Counted from the first letter of the stretch, positions 24,700 through 36,520 are shown. The stretch: 64,000 nt of DNA from Myxocyprinus asiaticus (GCF_019703515.2 NC_059372.1:24092931-24156930), one strand, 5' to 3'. The notes: generated by a model from the letters alone, not told the origin. Made by a program: numbers and translations.

Positions 24700-26190
24700 G
24701 AGTGCGGCATTATGATTTTTGGCTGCATAACAGTGACCTTCCCCCGCTTTGGTGGGAGCCGAGAGAAACTGCAGTTTTTGCTAATGATGTCAGGCTGGGT
24801 ATCTGACAGTGATATATCACTCCTCACATTCCTTCTGTATACACATCTAATCTGACTCTATAGACTGCCATTTATGCAATCGTCGCCATTCTTCAACGTT
24901 CACTAGGGTGTCCAGTATGGGATATGTGTGTAACCTGAGTTGAACTCGTCATTGCTGGGTTCGATGTGCCGGTAATGAGGATTATACTGCCATTGTGACC
25001 GAAATTGGGTCTCTAAGACTATGATGTGTGATAGACAGGTTTTGCTCAACTATTTTAAGATTCAGAGAAAATGGAGTGTGAAAAATTGTGGTAACAACAA
25101 TATCCATACTAAAAGCAATAAACAGTTTCAGTTTCAGTCTCAGTTTCATTGTTGACGCAGTTACTACGTTTTGCCTTTGTAGGTCAGTCAATTCAAAGGT
25201 CGTTAACACCTGCATCAAACACCAGCCAATAATAACTGCGGAAAATGTATTACATTTAAAAAGCGCTACATAGAGTAAACAGAAATATAAAAATATTCTT
25301 ATGAAAACCACCATATATGGGATGTATACATCCCAGATTTGAGTTGAGGAGTTGCTGAAGCAAAATACGACCTGAGGCGAGACCTGCAGTGAAGAGTTAT
25401 GAGTCTATAGATAACCCCCACCACTTTATTTTAGTCTCTCCCTCTTTCTCAGATGGGACAGTTAGCAAGAGTACTGCAACATCCCACCGAGAGTGTTAAA
25501 CAATCTGCACTGACTACCATAGTTGACTCAGTGTCTGTTATCCAGGTAGCGCATCTCTCTCACACACACAAGTACAAAAGCACACAATCATAAACACATG
25601 AGTTCTAGACCCTTTCAAACCCTTATGCACCTGGTCACCATTTCCTTCAAACTTGCTGTCAAAATCTTCTGTCTGAGCACTCTTAAGAGATTGTGGTTGT
25701 GACAGTGTCTCATACAGTGCTCGGTACTAGTACTATCTCCTCCCTAGGCCATCCTAAAATTTTACTTCCACTTTCCCATCTGCTGCAAACCCCTTAACTC
25801 TTTACCTTCTTGGTATACTGAATGCAGGACAAACTACAGCTTAGATGTTAAAATTGAAGCTAGACAACACAAAAAAATGCACCAAAGTACTGTAGCATTG
25901 AGTTTAATGGCACCTACCCCTGAAGCTGAATACGTCTGGCCTACATCTTTTATTTATGCCAGCCGGCATCCGTTCTGTACCAGCACTGATCCTAATTCAG
26001 GCACATATGTCTTTTCTTCCTGTGCTAAGTGCTTTTGCTGTCTTGTATCCCGCATGCACATGCTGTTTAGAAACCCGGCACATTACAAAACTAAGTTACA
26101 CACAGGAAGAAAGTTGACCTGCCGGCACCTTGTCAGTGCTATAAGCCTGACTGCAGAACGCTCATCATGTAGGTCAATAAAACATAGCTT
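24700..26190. other. Intergenic / intronic, no feature recognised
   Basis: Mixed-composition DNA without repeats I can name. Confidence 0.35.
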
Positions 26191-26194
26191 TTAG

Positions 26195-26352
26195 AAAGGA
26201 TAGTTCACCCAAAATGAAAATTCTGTCATGATTTTACTCATTTAGGCAGAAGGTTAGCGCCTTTTACCATTCACTTTCACTGCATATTTATGTCATACAA
26301 TGAAAGTGAACTGAGGCAGAATTATTTTTGGTGCAAAGTATCCCTTTAAGAC
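26195..26352. mobile_element. Short 'RGGATAGTTCACCC' MITE
   Basis: It starts aaggatagttcacccaaa and ends agtatccctttaag; internally deleted. Confidence 0.65.
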
Positions 26353-26502
26353 TAACTGCTGTATTGAGAGTATTTTATATGAGGATAAAACAACATACAT
26401 ACATCCCACTGGCTGAATCCCACAAGCCCTGCGTGAATGCATAAAAAGTTCTACACGCGTCCTCTTGCCCCGTCGAGAAAAGACAAACTTCCACATACTC
26501 AC

Positions 26503-26630
26503 TCAGTCTCTCGTCTTCTCTTCTCGGCTGTTCTCAGGATGCACAAGCGGCAGTGTCTTCTCCTGTGGTGTAAAGTTGACTGCAGCATTGCCTGCTGAAT
26601 GGAATGACATTGTTCGCTCTCTCTCTCTAC

Positions 26631-26678
<48 letters not shown>

Positions 26679-26780
26679 CTCTTACTCCCCCTCCTCCTCT
26701 CTGCGCGCTCACTGGCAGTACAAACTGCACAGCTCAGCAGTGTTCTCCCACTGCCGCAGCAGCTCCTGCATGAGCCTTGC
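26503..26780 (-). promoter_or_regulatory. Candidate first exon and promoter of the mir34a primary transcript
   Basis: On the minus strand a consensus donor (AGACTGA|gtgagtat) follows 26503. The exon body runs back through a (CT)n tract (26634-26674) to a G+C-richer segment with gcgcg. A TTTAAAA element sits at 26801-26807, about 25-35 bp before the likely start. The distance to the hairpin (about 13 kb) and the strand fit the long mir34a transcript of mammals. I looked for paired p53 half-sites (RRRCWWGYYY) and found none that convinced me. Confidence 0.45.
26634..26674. repeat. (CT)n microsatellite
   Basis: About 20 CT units within the candidate first exon. Confidence 0.95.
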
Positions 26781-26989
26781 GTATCTGAGTGTGCCGTGAC
26801 TTTTAAAGGGGAACACAACCTCCAGGGTCAGTGTGCACCTCATCACCACCCCCACTGCCACTATGACGACCCCCCCCCCCACCCCCCACCCTTCCTTGCA
26901 GCAGCTGGCCAAGACATTCCTTTAAAAAAGGGAGGGGGTGGGGGTGGTTTGGGGGGGCCTCAAATGTATATGCTTCCTTCGGATTAAAG

Positions 26990-27960
26990 GGGTGAATCTT
27001 TTTGAAACTAAAGTGTGCTACACTGGTTATGCAGAGACCATCCATCATTAGAGATGACACTGGCCCAAATCCACCTAATGAGGTTTTGTTTATGGGAATG
27101 TGGCCAATTTTACCAGGTAGATATTAAAATAATGGCTGATGAATAAAAGGAAGGTGTTCAATGCAAGGTAACTGGGAACTTTTTCGCTGTCCCAAATGCA
27201 GCCCTAAGACTAATGGTCCTTCTCCAAGTCTACACTTTGGTGATGTAATGCTGCATAAACTGCCAGGTAGTCATTTGCACCAGTTCGGGCAAAAGGGTGC
27301 ATAGAGGGCACATAGAGGTCGCAAAAAGCCTCTAAAAACATAAAATGACAAACTGCATTGCCTATGGTTTTGTGGTCTTCACACACACACAGCGACCGTT
27401 GCAAGCCTTCGAGAACACAAGAAAACATGAAGTGCGTCATTTGGGACAGGGCCTTATTCCATAAGAAAAGAGATAAGGCTTAGGATGAGGGTGAGAAAAA
27501 ACTTTGATCGTAATGGTGACGAGAAAGAATGAAATCCAGAAATACGAACCCCCCATCAACCAGGATCTTAAGAAATAAGATCTGGGGGTGTTTGATGTGT
27601 GTCATTGCTTCCATTGCAATCAGCAGGTCAACTGTCTGGGAGTGAGAGAGATACATTACCAGTGGTGTGCAACATTATATTGGACTGAAGAGGACCATGA
27701 AGCATTTTGACAATCAAGATGATTGAAGCTTGCATAATGTTCCATTCAAATAGCTCCTCCACCATACATTCTAAATCTTGACTTACACATCGGGAGATCT
27801 GACATTACTGTAACTTTAAAGAGAGGGGGCATTGAGAGGCCTGGCCCTTTCAGTGTACAGTAAATCAATCTCAACTCTTTGCATCAGCAAAGCTGGAGCT
27901 GCATCCCTGCAGCGAATTTTTTCCATGTACTCCTCTCTCCCTCTATACGTAAACCCTACT
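26990..27960. other. Intergenic, no feature recognised
   Basis: The region upstream of the candidate mir34a promoter. G-runs lie just before it (26929-26957) and C-runs at 26869-26886. Confidence 0.35.
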
Positions 27961-27966
27961 GAAAAG

Positions 27967-28048
27967 ACCAGCTTAGACCAGCATGTATTTTCATCCCATG
28001 CCAGGGACCAGCATCCAAGGCACAACATATGCTGGTGACCAGCCATGC
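27967..28048. repeat. 'ACCAGCAT' palindromic/minisatellite-type repeat
   Basis: Repeated accagc and its inverse gctggt (accagcttagaccagcat ... atgctggtgaccagcc) form a small imperfect inverted repeat common in fish DNA. Confidence 0.55.
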
Positions 28049-28454
28049 TTGTCTTTTTCATAACAGTTCGAGTCCAATAAACCGACGACAACAACAGTTA
28101 CTACAATATCCTCAGATACAAAGACTAACTACTGCAGAAAGCCCACCAGGCCATTACATTTTCTCTTGTTCACCGATATACGGGAAATGCATGAACTTAG
28201 TACACAGATCGTGAGTTCAGCGGTAAGGGCTGAGTTCACAGCACCATGACCTCTGGATAAAATATTAATGGTGGCAACATGCTGGAAGCCAGTGAGCGGG
28301 CTATGTAGAAATGGCAGATGTCATCATAACTGTATTGATTGGTGACCTGTGAGTTTGCCCAGTGGAACGGAGAACGATCGAGCACGAGCTCTGTGCTGAT
28401 TTCGCACATCTGCATGGCTGTGAGTGCACATTTCATTTTATTCTGCAAATCATT

Positions 28455-28620
28455 TAAAGGGATGGTTCACCAAAAAAATGAAAATTCTGTTAGCACCTTC
28501 TTTCTTCCTTGGAACACAAAATGAGATTTTAAGCAGCCTCAGAACCCATTAACTTTTATTGTATGGGGAAAAAGAGCAATTCTCAAGTATTTGAGAAACT
28601 CAACCTGACATTTTTTTTTT
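28455..28620. mobile_element. Half copy of the 'AGGGATRGTTCACC' MITE
   Basis: The left end taaagggatggttcacc and inner motifs are present; no right end. Confidence 0.5.
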
Positions 28621-29002
28621 TTTCCACTTTTTGTATAGCCATGTGGTAATAATTTTTTTTTAATATATTAAGAATGTTGGGTGTATCCGATTACAAAGTA
28701 ATTAGTTACTGTAATTAATTATTTTTAGTAACAAATTAATGAAACACATTACATTTAAATTCTTGTAATCAGATTACAGTTACTGACTTTCAATCAGAGT
28801 CAGCACCAGGATGAAATACGTGGGGGAGCATTTGGAATTTCAGAGGGGGCTACATTTTGAGAATGATAACCCCTGGGAGTCACGTAACGCCATGCGAGGT
28901 TCGGACGTGTGAACGGCGAACTCTGCGCACTTTGCTAGTTTTTGTGTCATAAATCAGTGAGATTTCATACACCCTGATTCATAACTGTTTTAGGAAGACA
29001 AT

Positions 29003-29545
29003 ATGTCAAAGAATTCAAAATCCTCAGGCTCTGGAGACATTAAAAGACACTTACGTGCTCAAGCTGATGTCCCCCCGGAGGCCCCAAGTGATTTGGCCGG
29101 AGAAGTGAAAGAAATTCGGCGAGAATTGTTGAACGTGTCGGCAATGCTGTTTAAGGTCGTTGCTGATTTGGAGGATCTTGCTGCAATACGTCGATCAATC
29201 ACGGCCATGGAGACGAAATTCACTGAGGTGGTTACAACAGTATTAGATGTCGAGGAAACAGATCAATTATCTGGAGTCATCGGAGAGGGAATTAGCTGCT
29301 AATCCACTAGCGACCAAGGCGGATTTTGAGCACGTCTGGGAGAAGCTGGAGGATATGGTGAATCGTAACTGGTGGAATAATGTCTGAATTGTTGGAATTC
29401 CTGAGGGAGCAGAGGGTCAGAAAATGGTGGAATTCCTTGATGGGCTCTTTCTGAATCTGCTTGACATAACAGGCCATAAGCTGGAAATCGGGCACCCCAT
29501 AAAAAGAAGGAAAGTTATTTCTCTTATACGTAATATGACATATGA
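29003..29545 (+). pseudogene. LINE ORF1 remnant (nucleic-acid-binding protein)
   Basis: From ATG 29003 a 99-residue frame reads MSKNSKSSGSGDIKRHLRAQ and a heptad-like coiled segment (LAGEVKEIRRELLNVSAML), then stops at 29300. The downstream RRM-like text (VGIPEGAEGQKMVEFLDGLF) continues in another frame to about 29500, then joins ORF2 with part of ORF1 and the ORF2 start missing. Family knowledge says ORF1 coats the LINE RNA. Confidence 0.7.
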
Positions 29546-29548
29546 AAT

Positions 29549-30200
29549 TTGAATAATGAAATATCACAGAAATATGATATAGTGTTTCTTCTAGAAACGC
29601 ATCTTTCCCCACAGGAAGCTGAAACATCTGGGAAGATATGGGGTGGACATGTTTTCTTTAGTGCTGGCTCAAGTAAGAGCAGGGGAGTCATTACAATGAT
29701 GAGTAAGCATCTACAATTCAAATGTCTTAAACAGATTAAAGATAAATTAGGAAGAGTCATTATTGTTTTAGCAGAAATTCAGGGGCAAAGGTTGAATTTG
29801 GCTAATATTTACGCACCTAACGCTGATGATCAGGGCTTTTTTATAGATCTTGAAGGGATGCTGCAAGCTGCTGGCACCCCTCATGATATAATATTGGGAG
29901 GAGACTTTAATCTATTGATGGACTCTGTCCTTGATCGTAGTGAAGCAGAAGTGTGTAAGCCCCCTAGAGCAACATTGACGCTTCATAGGATGTTTAAAAA
30001 TCTTGGTCTTACAGATATTTGGAGACTTTTGAACCCATCTGGCAGGGACTAATTTTTTTTCATCAGTCCATAAGATTTATTCTAGAGTAGATCTTTTTTT
30101 TTTATATCTAAGTCCCTCATTTCATCTGTTGTTCATTGATCAATTGGAAACATCTTTGTCTCAGATCACACCCTGGTGAGTTTAGAGATGTTGCCACATA
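29549..30200 (+). pseudogene. LINE ORF2 endonuclease domain remnant
   Basis: An open frame of 167 residues shows the AP-endonuclease-like signature: FLLETHL, NIYAPN, and GGDFNLLMDS with the catalytic Asp/Asn. After a stop at 30050 the text continues with KIYSRVDLFFL (SRVD-type motif) in a shifted frame. Such endonucleases nick the target DNA for priming. Inactive here. Confidence 0.8.
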
Positions 30201-30226
30201 CGGGGAAAAATAAATCATAATGTATC

Positions 30227-30555
30227 TGTGGCATGGGGGGCGTGGTCATGTGTCGGTCTGCGGGAGAGAGCGGTAAGGCTCGTCACCTGGTTCCTAATTA
30301 TCTCTAACACCTGTCTCTCATTATAGTGTTGGCGGAGGGAGACTTAAAAGGCATGCCAGAGCATCAGAGAGGAGAGAGAATGACCAGAAAGCACAACAGT
30401 CAGAGCGCCTGAGAGTGTGCTACATTTTTATTACCTTTATGTTTATAACAACGGTTACCGTCGTGTGTGTGAAAACTGAGAATTAAAGAGCTAACCTTGA
30501 ACCTGCTTCGTAGTCTCCTGACTCCTCCATTGCCCCGAACTAAGGACATTTCCAC
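30227..30555 (+). mobile_element. Solo LTR inside the LINE
   Basis: It begins TGTGG and ends CCACA (TG...CA) and interrupts LINE text that resumes at ttttgcaaaatcctg (30564). Flanks GTATC and TTATC are a near 5-bp duplication. It contains ttaaaaggcatg (TATA-like) and gaattaaagagc (poly(A)-like), suggesting plus orientation. Probably an LTR retrotransposon reduced by recombination. Confidence 0.6.
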
Positions 30556-32000
30556 ATTATCCCTTTTGCAAAATCCTGAATTCAAACAAATATTAAAGTC
30601 TGAAATCAATGTTTATATGGAGACCAACTGGTTCTCGGTGTCCTCTGTGGGTGTGGCTTGGGAGGCACTTAAGGTGGTTCTTAGGGGTCGGATCATACAG
30701 TATGCCTCATTCACCAAAAAATCCAAAGCATGAGAATTCGTGGAGTTGGAAGGGAATATTAAAAGTGCAAGGGCAGAGCTGAAATGCAGAATATCATCTG
30801 ATGGCCTCAGAGAATTGACCCGATTGAAATACAGATATAATACTATTTTGTCATGGACTGCCATTCAGGGCAAGACAGTCATACTTTGAGTCAGGGGACA
30901 AAGCAGGGAAGCTTTTGGCTAGATATATAAAGCAGAGAGAGTCTTTTTCTACCATTTTCTCAGTGAAATATGCTGGTGGTAAAATATTTACCTTGGCTAT
31001 TGACATTAAAAATGCTTTTAAAGAATTCTATCTTGATCTCTATAGTTCCACGTCTTCGTCTACTGATGAAGACATTAGAAACTTTGTGGAACCATTAGAA
31101 CTCCCTAAACTGACAAATGAGCAAAAAAATGATCTTGGCTCTGAGATAACCTTGGAGAAGCTTGGCGTGGTAATTAAGGCCTTGCCTACAGGCAAGGCTC
31201 CGGGGCCAGACGGCTTTGCCACTGAATTTTTTAGATCTTATGCTACAGAACAGGCTCCACTTTTGTTAGAAGTTTATATGGAATCATAAAAGAATGGAAA
31301 GCTTCCGCCAACCATGACACAAGCCCGGATCAGTCTGATTCTTAAAAAGGACAAAGATCCAAGCGAGTGTAAGAGTTACTGTCCAATTTCCCTGATCCAG
31401 CTAGACGTAAAAATATTGTAAAAAATTCTGGCTAACCGATTAAGTAAATTTATGGCATCTCTTATACATATACATCAGGTGGGGTATATCTGGGGCCGCA
31501 GCTCTTCTGATAACATTAGGTGTTTCATCAATATCATGTGGTCAGTGGCGAATGATCAGACTCCAGTCGCTGCCATCTCACTTGATGCCAAAAAGGCGTT
31601 TGATATGGTAGAATGGGATTATCTTTTTAAGATTTTGGAAATATACGGGTTCAGGAATACTTTTATTGGATGGATTAAGTTACTTTATAGACACCCGGTA
31701 GCGGTAATACAAACAAATGGATTAATTTCAGATTATTTTACTCTGGATAAGGGCACCCAGCAGGGTTGTCCTCTTTCCCCATCATTGTTCTGTCTTGCCC
31801 TGGAACCATTAGCAGCCGCGATAAGAAGGGAAGATGATCTTCCAGGGGTGGTGGTGGGAGGTAAGCTTTTGTTTACGCTGATATTTTATTATTTGTCTCC
31901 GACCCCATTAGATCTATGCCTTGCCTCCACAGAATTATCAATTCCTTTTCTAAGTTCTCAGGATACAGAGTCAATTGGTCTAAATCCAAAGCTTTGGCTC
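30556..32000 (+). pseudogene. LINE ORF2 linker and reverse transcriptase remnant
   Basis: Fragments in several frames cover the linker (FTKKSKA; then TGKAPGPDGFATEFFRSYAT at 31187-31248) and reverse transcriptase: fingers (SSSDNIR), motif A (ISLDAKKAFDMVEWDYL), motif B (TQQGCPLSPSLFCLALEPLA). The catalytic YADD block is damaged: near 31870-31885 the bases for one Asp codon are missing and the frame shifts, giving FTLIFYY. Multiple stops. Non-functional. Confidence 0.8.
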
Positions 32001-33142
32001 TGACAGCGTATTGCCCAGTAACGGCTTTTCAGCCAGGCGCCTTCCAGTGGCCCAAATAGGGCACTAAGTATTTGGGCATTTTATTCCCAGCAAATTTGTC
32101 TGATTTAGTTAGAGTTAATTTTGACCCCTTAATAAAAAGTTTTCTGAGTGATGTGGGCAAGGTGGGCTTCATTACATTTAGCTATGATTGGGAAGTTTAA
32201 TGTTATTAAAATGAATTGTATTCCAAAATTTAACTACCTGCTACAGTCTCTCCTTGTAGATGTCTCTCTCTCTTATTTCAAGCAATTTGATAACATAGCC
32301 ATGAGGCATCAGTGTATTACTCCCTGCTAATTCAGGGTCTGGGGGATGGAGCTTTAACTTCTATCAAGAGATTATGGCAGAAAGATTTAAACTTGGTATT
32401 GGAGGAAGGAGTGTGGGCTAGGATTCTTAAAAATGTCAAGTCTGTATCTAGAGATGCAAGGGTGCTCCTTATGAAATTCAAGATTCTTATATTATATATA
32501 GATTCTATTGGACCCCCTATAGATTATATAGGCTTGGTCTTAAAGACACACCCACCTGCTGGCGATGCCAATCAGAAGATGGAGACACAACCCATGTTTT
32601 TTGGTGGTGTGTTGAGATCCAAGAATTTTGGTTGAAGGTTCAGAGTTTTATATGTGACGTACTGGGTATTCTGTATTTTGGGCGATGGGGCAGTCATCAA
32701 TATGGGGGATAAACACAAAAAATTGGGTTCTGACCAGTATTATGATTGGCAGGCAGATTATTTTAAGGGGATGGAAGTCGGCTGGAGCGCCCTCATTTCC
32801 AGAGTGGTGTGTGGAGATGGGGAGGATGGCAGCTTTCGAGGAGGTGTCCTGTAGAAGGCTGGGGTTTTGTGATTTGTTTGATAGGAAGTTATTTGATGTT
32901 TTTGAGGGACTCTCGGGGTGGGGCTGTGGAGAAAGAAGTATAGTTTTAATTACGTATGATTATATTTTCTTTTTTTTCTTCTTTTTGTGTGTGTATTCCT
33001 ATATGTGACAACAGGGGTGTTCGTTGGGGGTCGGGGTGAGGTTGGTGATTGGGGAGGGGTAATAGTGGGGATTAAATGTTGATTCAATATATATATGTTG
33101 TGTTTTCTTTGTTATATATCTACGAATCAATAAAAAAAATAA
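32001..33142 (+). pseudogene. LINE ORF2 C-terminal region and 3' UTR
   Basis: Shifted frames carry RWASLHLAMIGKFNVIKMNC (thumb-like), then a Cys/His-like block (TPPAGDANQKMETQPMFFGG; in the better frame CWRCQSEDGDTTHVFWWC), then a G/T-rich 3' UTR ending caataaaaaaaataa. A large segment between thumb and Cys block is missing. Confidence 0.75.
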
Positions 33143-33682
33143 TTTGAGAAGAGCTGAAGTTCAAACACTCAAATTATTTCTTATTTTTAGGGGAAAGAAA
33201 AAGTATATCAGTTTATGAAGACTGTATGCACATGGAGCACATCTTATTTTGTGATTTGATTATCTAAACCCTTTGTACTGTATGCCGCTATTATCATCCG
33301 TTATCCTTTTTTTTTTTGCTTCTATTAAAGAAGACTTTTTCATGGGCAGACCGTTAATTCAAAGCAGAGTAGTTTTATGTTTGAAGTTCATTGTATATTC
33401 CCCTACAATGCATAAGGGACCATCTGAAAAGTCCACCCACTCTACTAAAACGTAGGTGGTTGAAATGTGGTGGAAGTGGGGAGGCACAGCTCCCTGGGGC
33501 CCCCCGTAGCGTCAACACTACTTTCAATTAATGTATTTTTGAATTTGAGCGGAAAACTGAACTTTTCTAGGAAAAGTGATTTACAAAGTAATTTAAAAGT
33601 AAAATAATTAGCAATGTGATTACTTTTTAGATAAAGTAATCAGTAAAGTAATCTGATTACATCTTTAGAGATGTAATTGTAA

Positions 33683-34336
33683 TGAGCAATAGCGAGACAA
33701 ACAGAGCCAAATGCAGAGGAACAGTTCAAAATAATTTATTTACAAAAAATGTGAGCAGTCACTGTGGATGTCGAGGATCCCGGCACCAGCTGCAGCAGCA
33801 GGGAGAGATAACAGAAGCGCGCGCGCTGTGGCCATGCCCGGGGAAATCCGTGAAGAGTGTGTTCGTAGAATGAGTGGATGCGTTGTGGAAGTCAGGAATA
33901 GATTTGTGGAATCCTCTGTTGAAGCTTAGGGAGTTGCAGAACGACACCCAGCAGGGTAGGGAATCTAGCTCCCAACATGTAGGCAAAGACGAGGTATCCT
34001 CCGTGGAAACCCAGCTGACATGCAGTGAACTGGAAGGCAACCACACACCCGACACGAGGGCAACCAACAGATACACGAGACAGGACCAACTAGGCAGCAA
34101 GAGTGGGGTTAGTTACTTCACACCAAACAACAATCTAGCAAAGATACTGCGAACACAAAGGGCTTAAGAAAGGAGTGAATTAGAAGAGAACAGGTGTTGC
34201 TCGGCATGCTAATCAGTGGCATGATCAGCATTCCCCCGGGAACAATCAATGTTCCCATGGAAACGCCGATCATGCATGAGACCATGAGGGAGAGAAAATA
34301 ACAAAACAAACTGGCAAACTCACCGGAGCTGTGACA
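33683..34336 (-). mobile_element. Solo LTR, 654 bp, with exact 4-bp duplication
   Basis: It reads TG...CA with GTAA at 33679-33682 and 34337-34340. On the minus strand it starts TGTCACAGCTCCGG and has AAATAAAT near its far end (about 33735), a plausible poly(A) signal, so the parental element read leftwards. Gypsy-type integrases make 4-5 bp duplications; no internal genes remain. Confidence 0.75.
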
Positions 34337-34462
34337 GTAATTAATCATTTGTAGTGGATTAATTATTTTGAGTAACTTATCCAACACTGATTAAGAGTAC
34401 CATGGTTATTTAGCTTTTTTGTTGAAATATTTAGCGCAACTAATCCTAAACTGTCAAAACTA

Positions 34463-35691
34463 CACTGGTGGCCAAAAGTTTGGAAAAATGTACAGATTTT
34501 GCTCTTATGGAAAGAAATTGGTACTTTTATTCACCAAAGTGGCATTCAACTGATCACAATGTATAGTCAGGACATTAATAATGTGAAAAATTACTATTAC
34601 AGTTTGAAAAAAATTTAAAGAACTTCTTAAACTACTTCAAAGAGTTCTCATTAAAAAATCCTCCACATGCAGCAATGACAGCTTTGCAGATCCTTGGCAT
34701 TCTAGCTGTCAGTTTGTCCAGACACTCAGGTGACATTTCACCCCACTTCCTGTAGCTCTTGCCATAGATGTGGCTGTCTTGTCAGGCACTTCTCACGCAC
34801 CTTACAGTCTAGCTGATCCCACAAAATCTCAATGGGGTAAAGATCCATAACACTCTTTTCCAATTATCTGTTGTCCAATGTCTGTTTCTTTGCCCACTCT
34901 AACCTTTTCTTTTTGTTTTTCTGTTTCAAAAATGTTTTTTTCTTTGCAATTCTTCCCATAAGGCCTGCACCCTTGAGTCTTCTCTTTACTGTTGTACATG
35001 AAGCTGGTGTTGAGTGGGTAGAATTCAATGAAGCTGTCAGCTGAGGACATGTGAGGCGTCTATTTCTCAAACTAGAGACTATGATGTACTTATCCTCTTG
35101 TTTAGTTGTACATCTGGCCTTCCACATCTCTTTCTGTCCTTGTTAGAGCCAGTTGTCCTTTGTCTTTGAAGACTGTAGTGTACACCTTTGTATGAAATCT
35201 TCAGTTTTTTGGCAATTTCAAGCATTGTATATCCTTCATTCCTCAAAACAATGATTGACAGATGAGTTTCTAGAGAAAGTGGTTTCTTTTTTGCCATTTT
35301 TGACCTAATATTGACCTTAAGACATGCCAGTCTATTGTATACTGTGGCAACTCAAAAACAAACACAAAGACAATGTTAAGCTTCATTTAACGAACCAAAT
35401 AGCTTTCAGCTGTGTTTGATATAATGGCAAGTGATTTGTTTTGTACCACATTAGCATTTTAGCATGATTACTCAAGGAGAAGATGTTGGAGTGATGACTG
35501 CTGGAAATGGGGCCTGTCTAGATTTGATCAAAAATTACTTTTTTTCAAATAGTGATGGTGCTGTTTTTTACATCAGTAATGTCCTGACTAAACTTTGTGA
35601 TCAGCTGAATGCCACTTTGGTAAATTAAAGTACCAATTTCCTTCCAAAACAGCAAAATCTGTACATTATTCCAAACTTTTGACCGCCAGTG
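34463..35691 (-). mobile_element. Tc1-like transposon, internally deleted
   Basis: Long inverted repeats (cactggtggccaaaagtttgg left; reversed right end cactggcggtcaaaagtttgg, similarity extending about 200 bp) are flanked by TA at 34461-34462 and 35692-35693, the Tc1/mariner target. At 1229 bp it lacks room for a full transposase. Confidence 0.9.
34864..35297 (-). pseudogene. Tc1 transposase remnant (N-terminal half)
   Basis: From ATG at 35297 the minus strand reads MAKKKPLSLETHLSIIVLRN and a helix-turn-helix (EGYTMLEIAKKLKISYKGVH), then GRPDVQLN, a frameshift near 35090, and RLKGAGLMGRIAKKKTFL. The DD(E/D) catalytic domain is missing. It once bound the element's own ends; it cannot transpose. 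Confidence 0.85.
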
Positions 35692-35699
35692 TATACTTT

Positions 35700-36410
35700 G
35701 GGGAGTAGGCGGATGTATTAAACTAAAAGAAAAGTGTTTAATTACAATTTCCTAACTAAAACATTTTTTAACATCTTCACTGAGCTACTCATAATTATAG
35801 TGTTAACTTTGTTCTATTTCAATACTGATATCAAATCAAGGCGCACATCATTGGTAAAAAATGTGGATGATTACACCTGCTGATGTCATTGCTGTTGTGG
35901 ACACATATGCCTTTCAGCATTTTATCGCTGCCGGTGCTCTGCGTCATTCCACAGAGCATCCTGTGCTGACTTTGACAGAGATAGAAATGCCTTCACCAGC
36001 ATCTCCTTCATAAGCAGTGCATTTGGGTAATGGCATTGCCATTGATAAATAAAACATGAGTGAAAGGCCCTTTCACATGGCTGATCACATTACCCCTCGC
36101 TTCACCTGACGCTCTGAGTCAGCTGTCAGAGTGTCCCCTTCCGCCTCCGCACGGCTCTGAGATTATACCCGGCTGTCAATACCCATGGGAGCAGCTTCAT
36201 CACTAGCACAGGAAAACTGTTCACAGCCAGGTTTACATCTGCTGTACTGACAATTCATGATTGTTTCATTTTTACCTTAATGAGTTTATGTACATCTGGG
36301 AACCTTTTGAACCTGTCAGGTGTTTGTGTGCAGTCTAAATGACAGAATTTCTGAATTGTCAGATGAATATAAAACTATATTTAATATCATAACAAGGGGA
36401 ATTATTTCAG
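35700..36410. other. Intergenic, unique-looking G+C-moderate stretch
   Basis: 35860-36240 is not repeat-like and has balanced composition, which can mark conserved non-coding DNA, but I cannot show conservation from one sequence. Confidence 0.3.
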
Positions 36411-36520
36411 TCAGGGGTGTAGATTCAGGGGGTGGGGGTGGATGGGGGGAGGTAACCTCCCCTATAATAAAAAAAAAGCAAGTACAACCCACCCCCCCCT
36501 CCCCCATTATTTACACCATG
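36411..36520. repeat. 'GGGGTGTAGATTC' G-rich repeat fragment
   Basis: gtgtagattc plus G-runs, aggtaacc-cc and agcaagt recur at 58932-58995, so this is a dispersed repeat end. Confidence 0.55.

Larger units (their letters stand above)
28864..33142 (+). mobile_element. Tx1-type L1 LINE, broken, flanked by an 8-bp target duplication
   Basis: The copy lies between direct repeats TTTGAGAA (28856-28863, 33143-33150) and ends in tcaataaaaaaaataa. It keeps a 5' leader, an ORF1 start (29003), an ORF2 endonuclease and reverse transcriptase, and the 3' end. Both ORFs are broken by frameshifts, stops and deletions. A solo LTR (30227-30555) interrupts ORF2. The same family's 3' end recurs at 36831-37520. 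It copies itself by target-primed reverse transcription; this copy cannot. Confidence 0.85.
28675..34388. mobile_element. Old 'TGTTGGGT...GTAATC' DNA element broken open by a LINE and an LTR
   Basis: The left end tgttgggtgtatccgattac (28675) and right end taacttatccaacac (reversed: gtgttggataagttac, near 34370-34385) are inverted. Between them are runs of the 'taatctgattac' type (28760-28790, 33560-33680) typical of a widespread fish MITE. The LINE (28864-33142) and solo LTR (33683-34336) sit inside. The outer limits are approximate. Confidence 0.6.

Noticed and set aside
26400..26860. p53 response element near the candidate mir34a promoter
   Set aside because: CAAG/CTTG/CATG cores occur but no pair has the purine/pyrimidine flanks and 10-base spacing of a good site.
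26604..27060. Several 63-127-codon frames
   Set aside because: They arise from the (CT)n, C- and G-runs near the candidate mir34a promoter.
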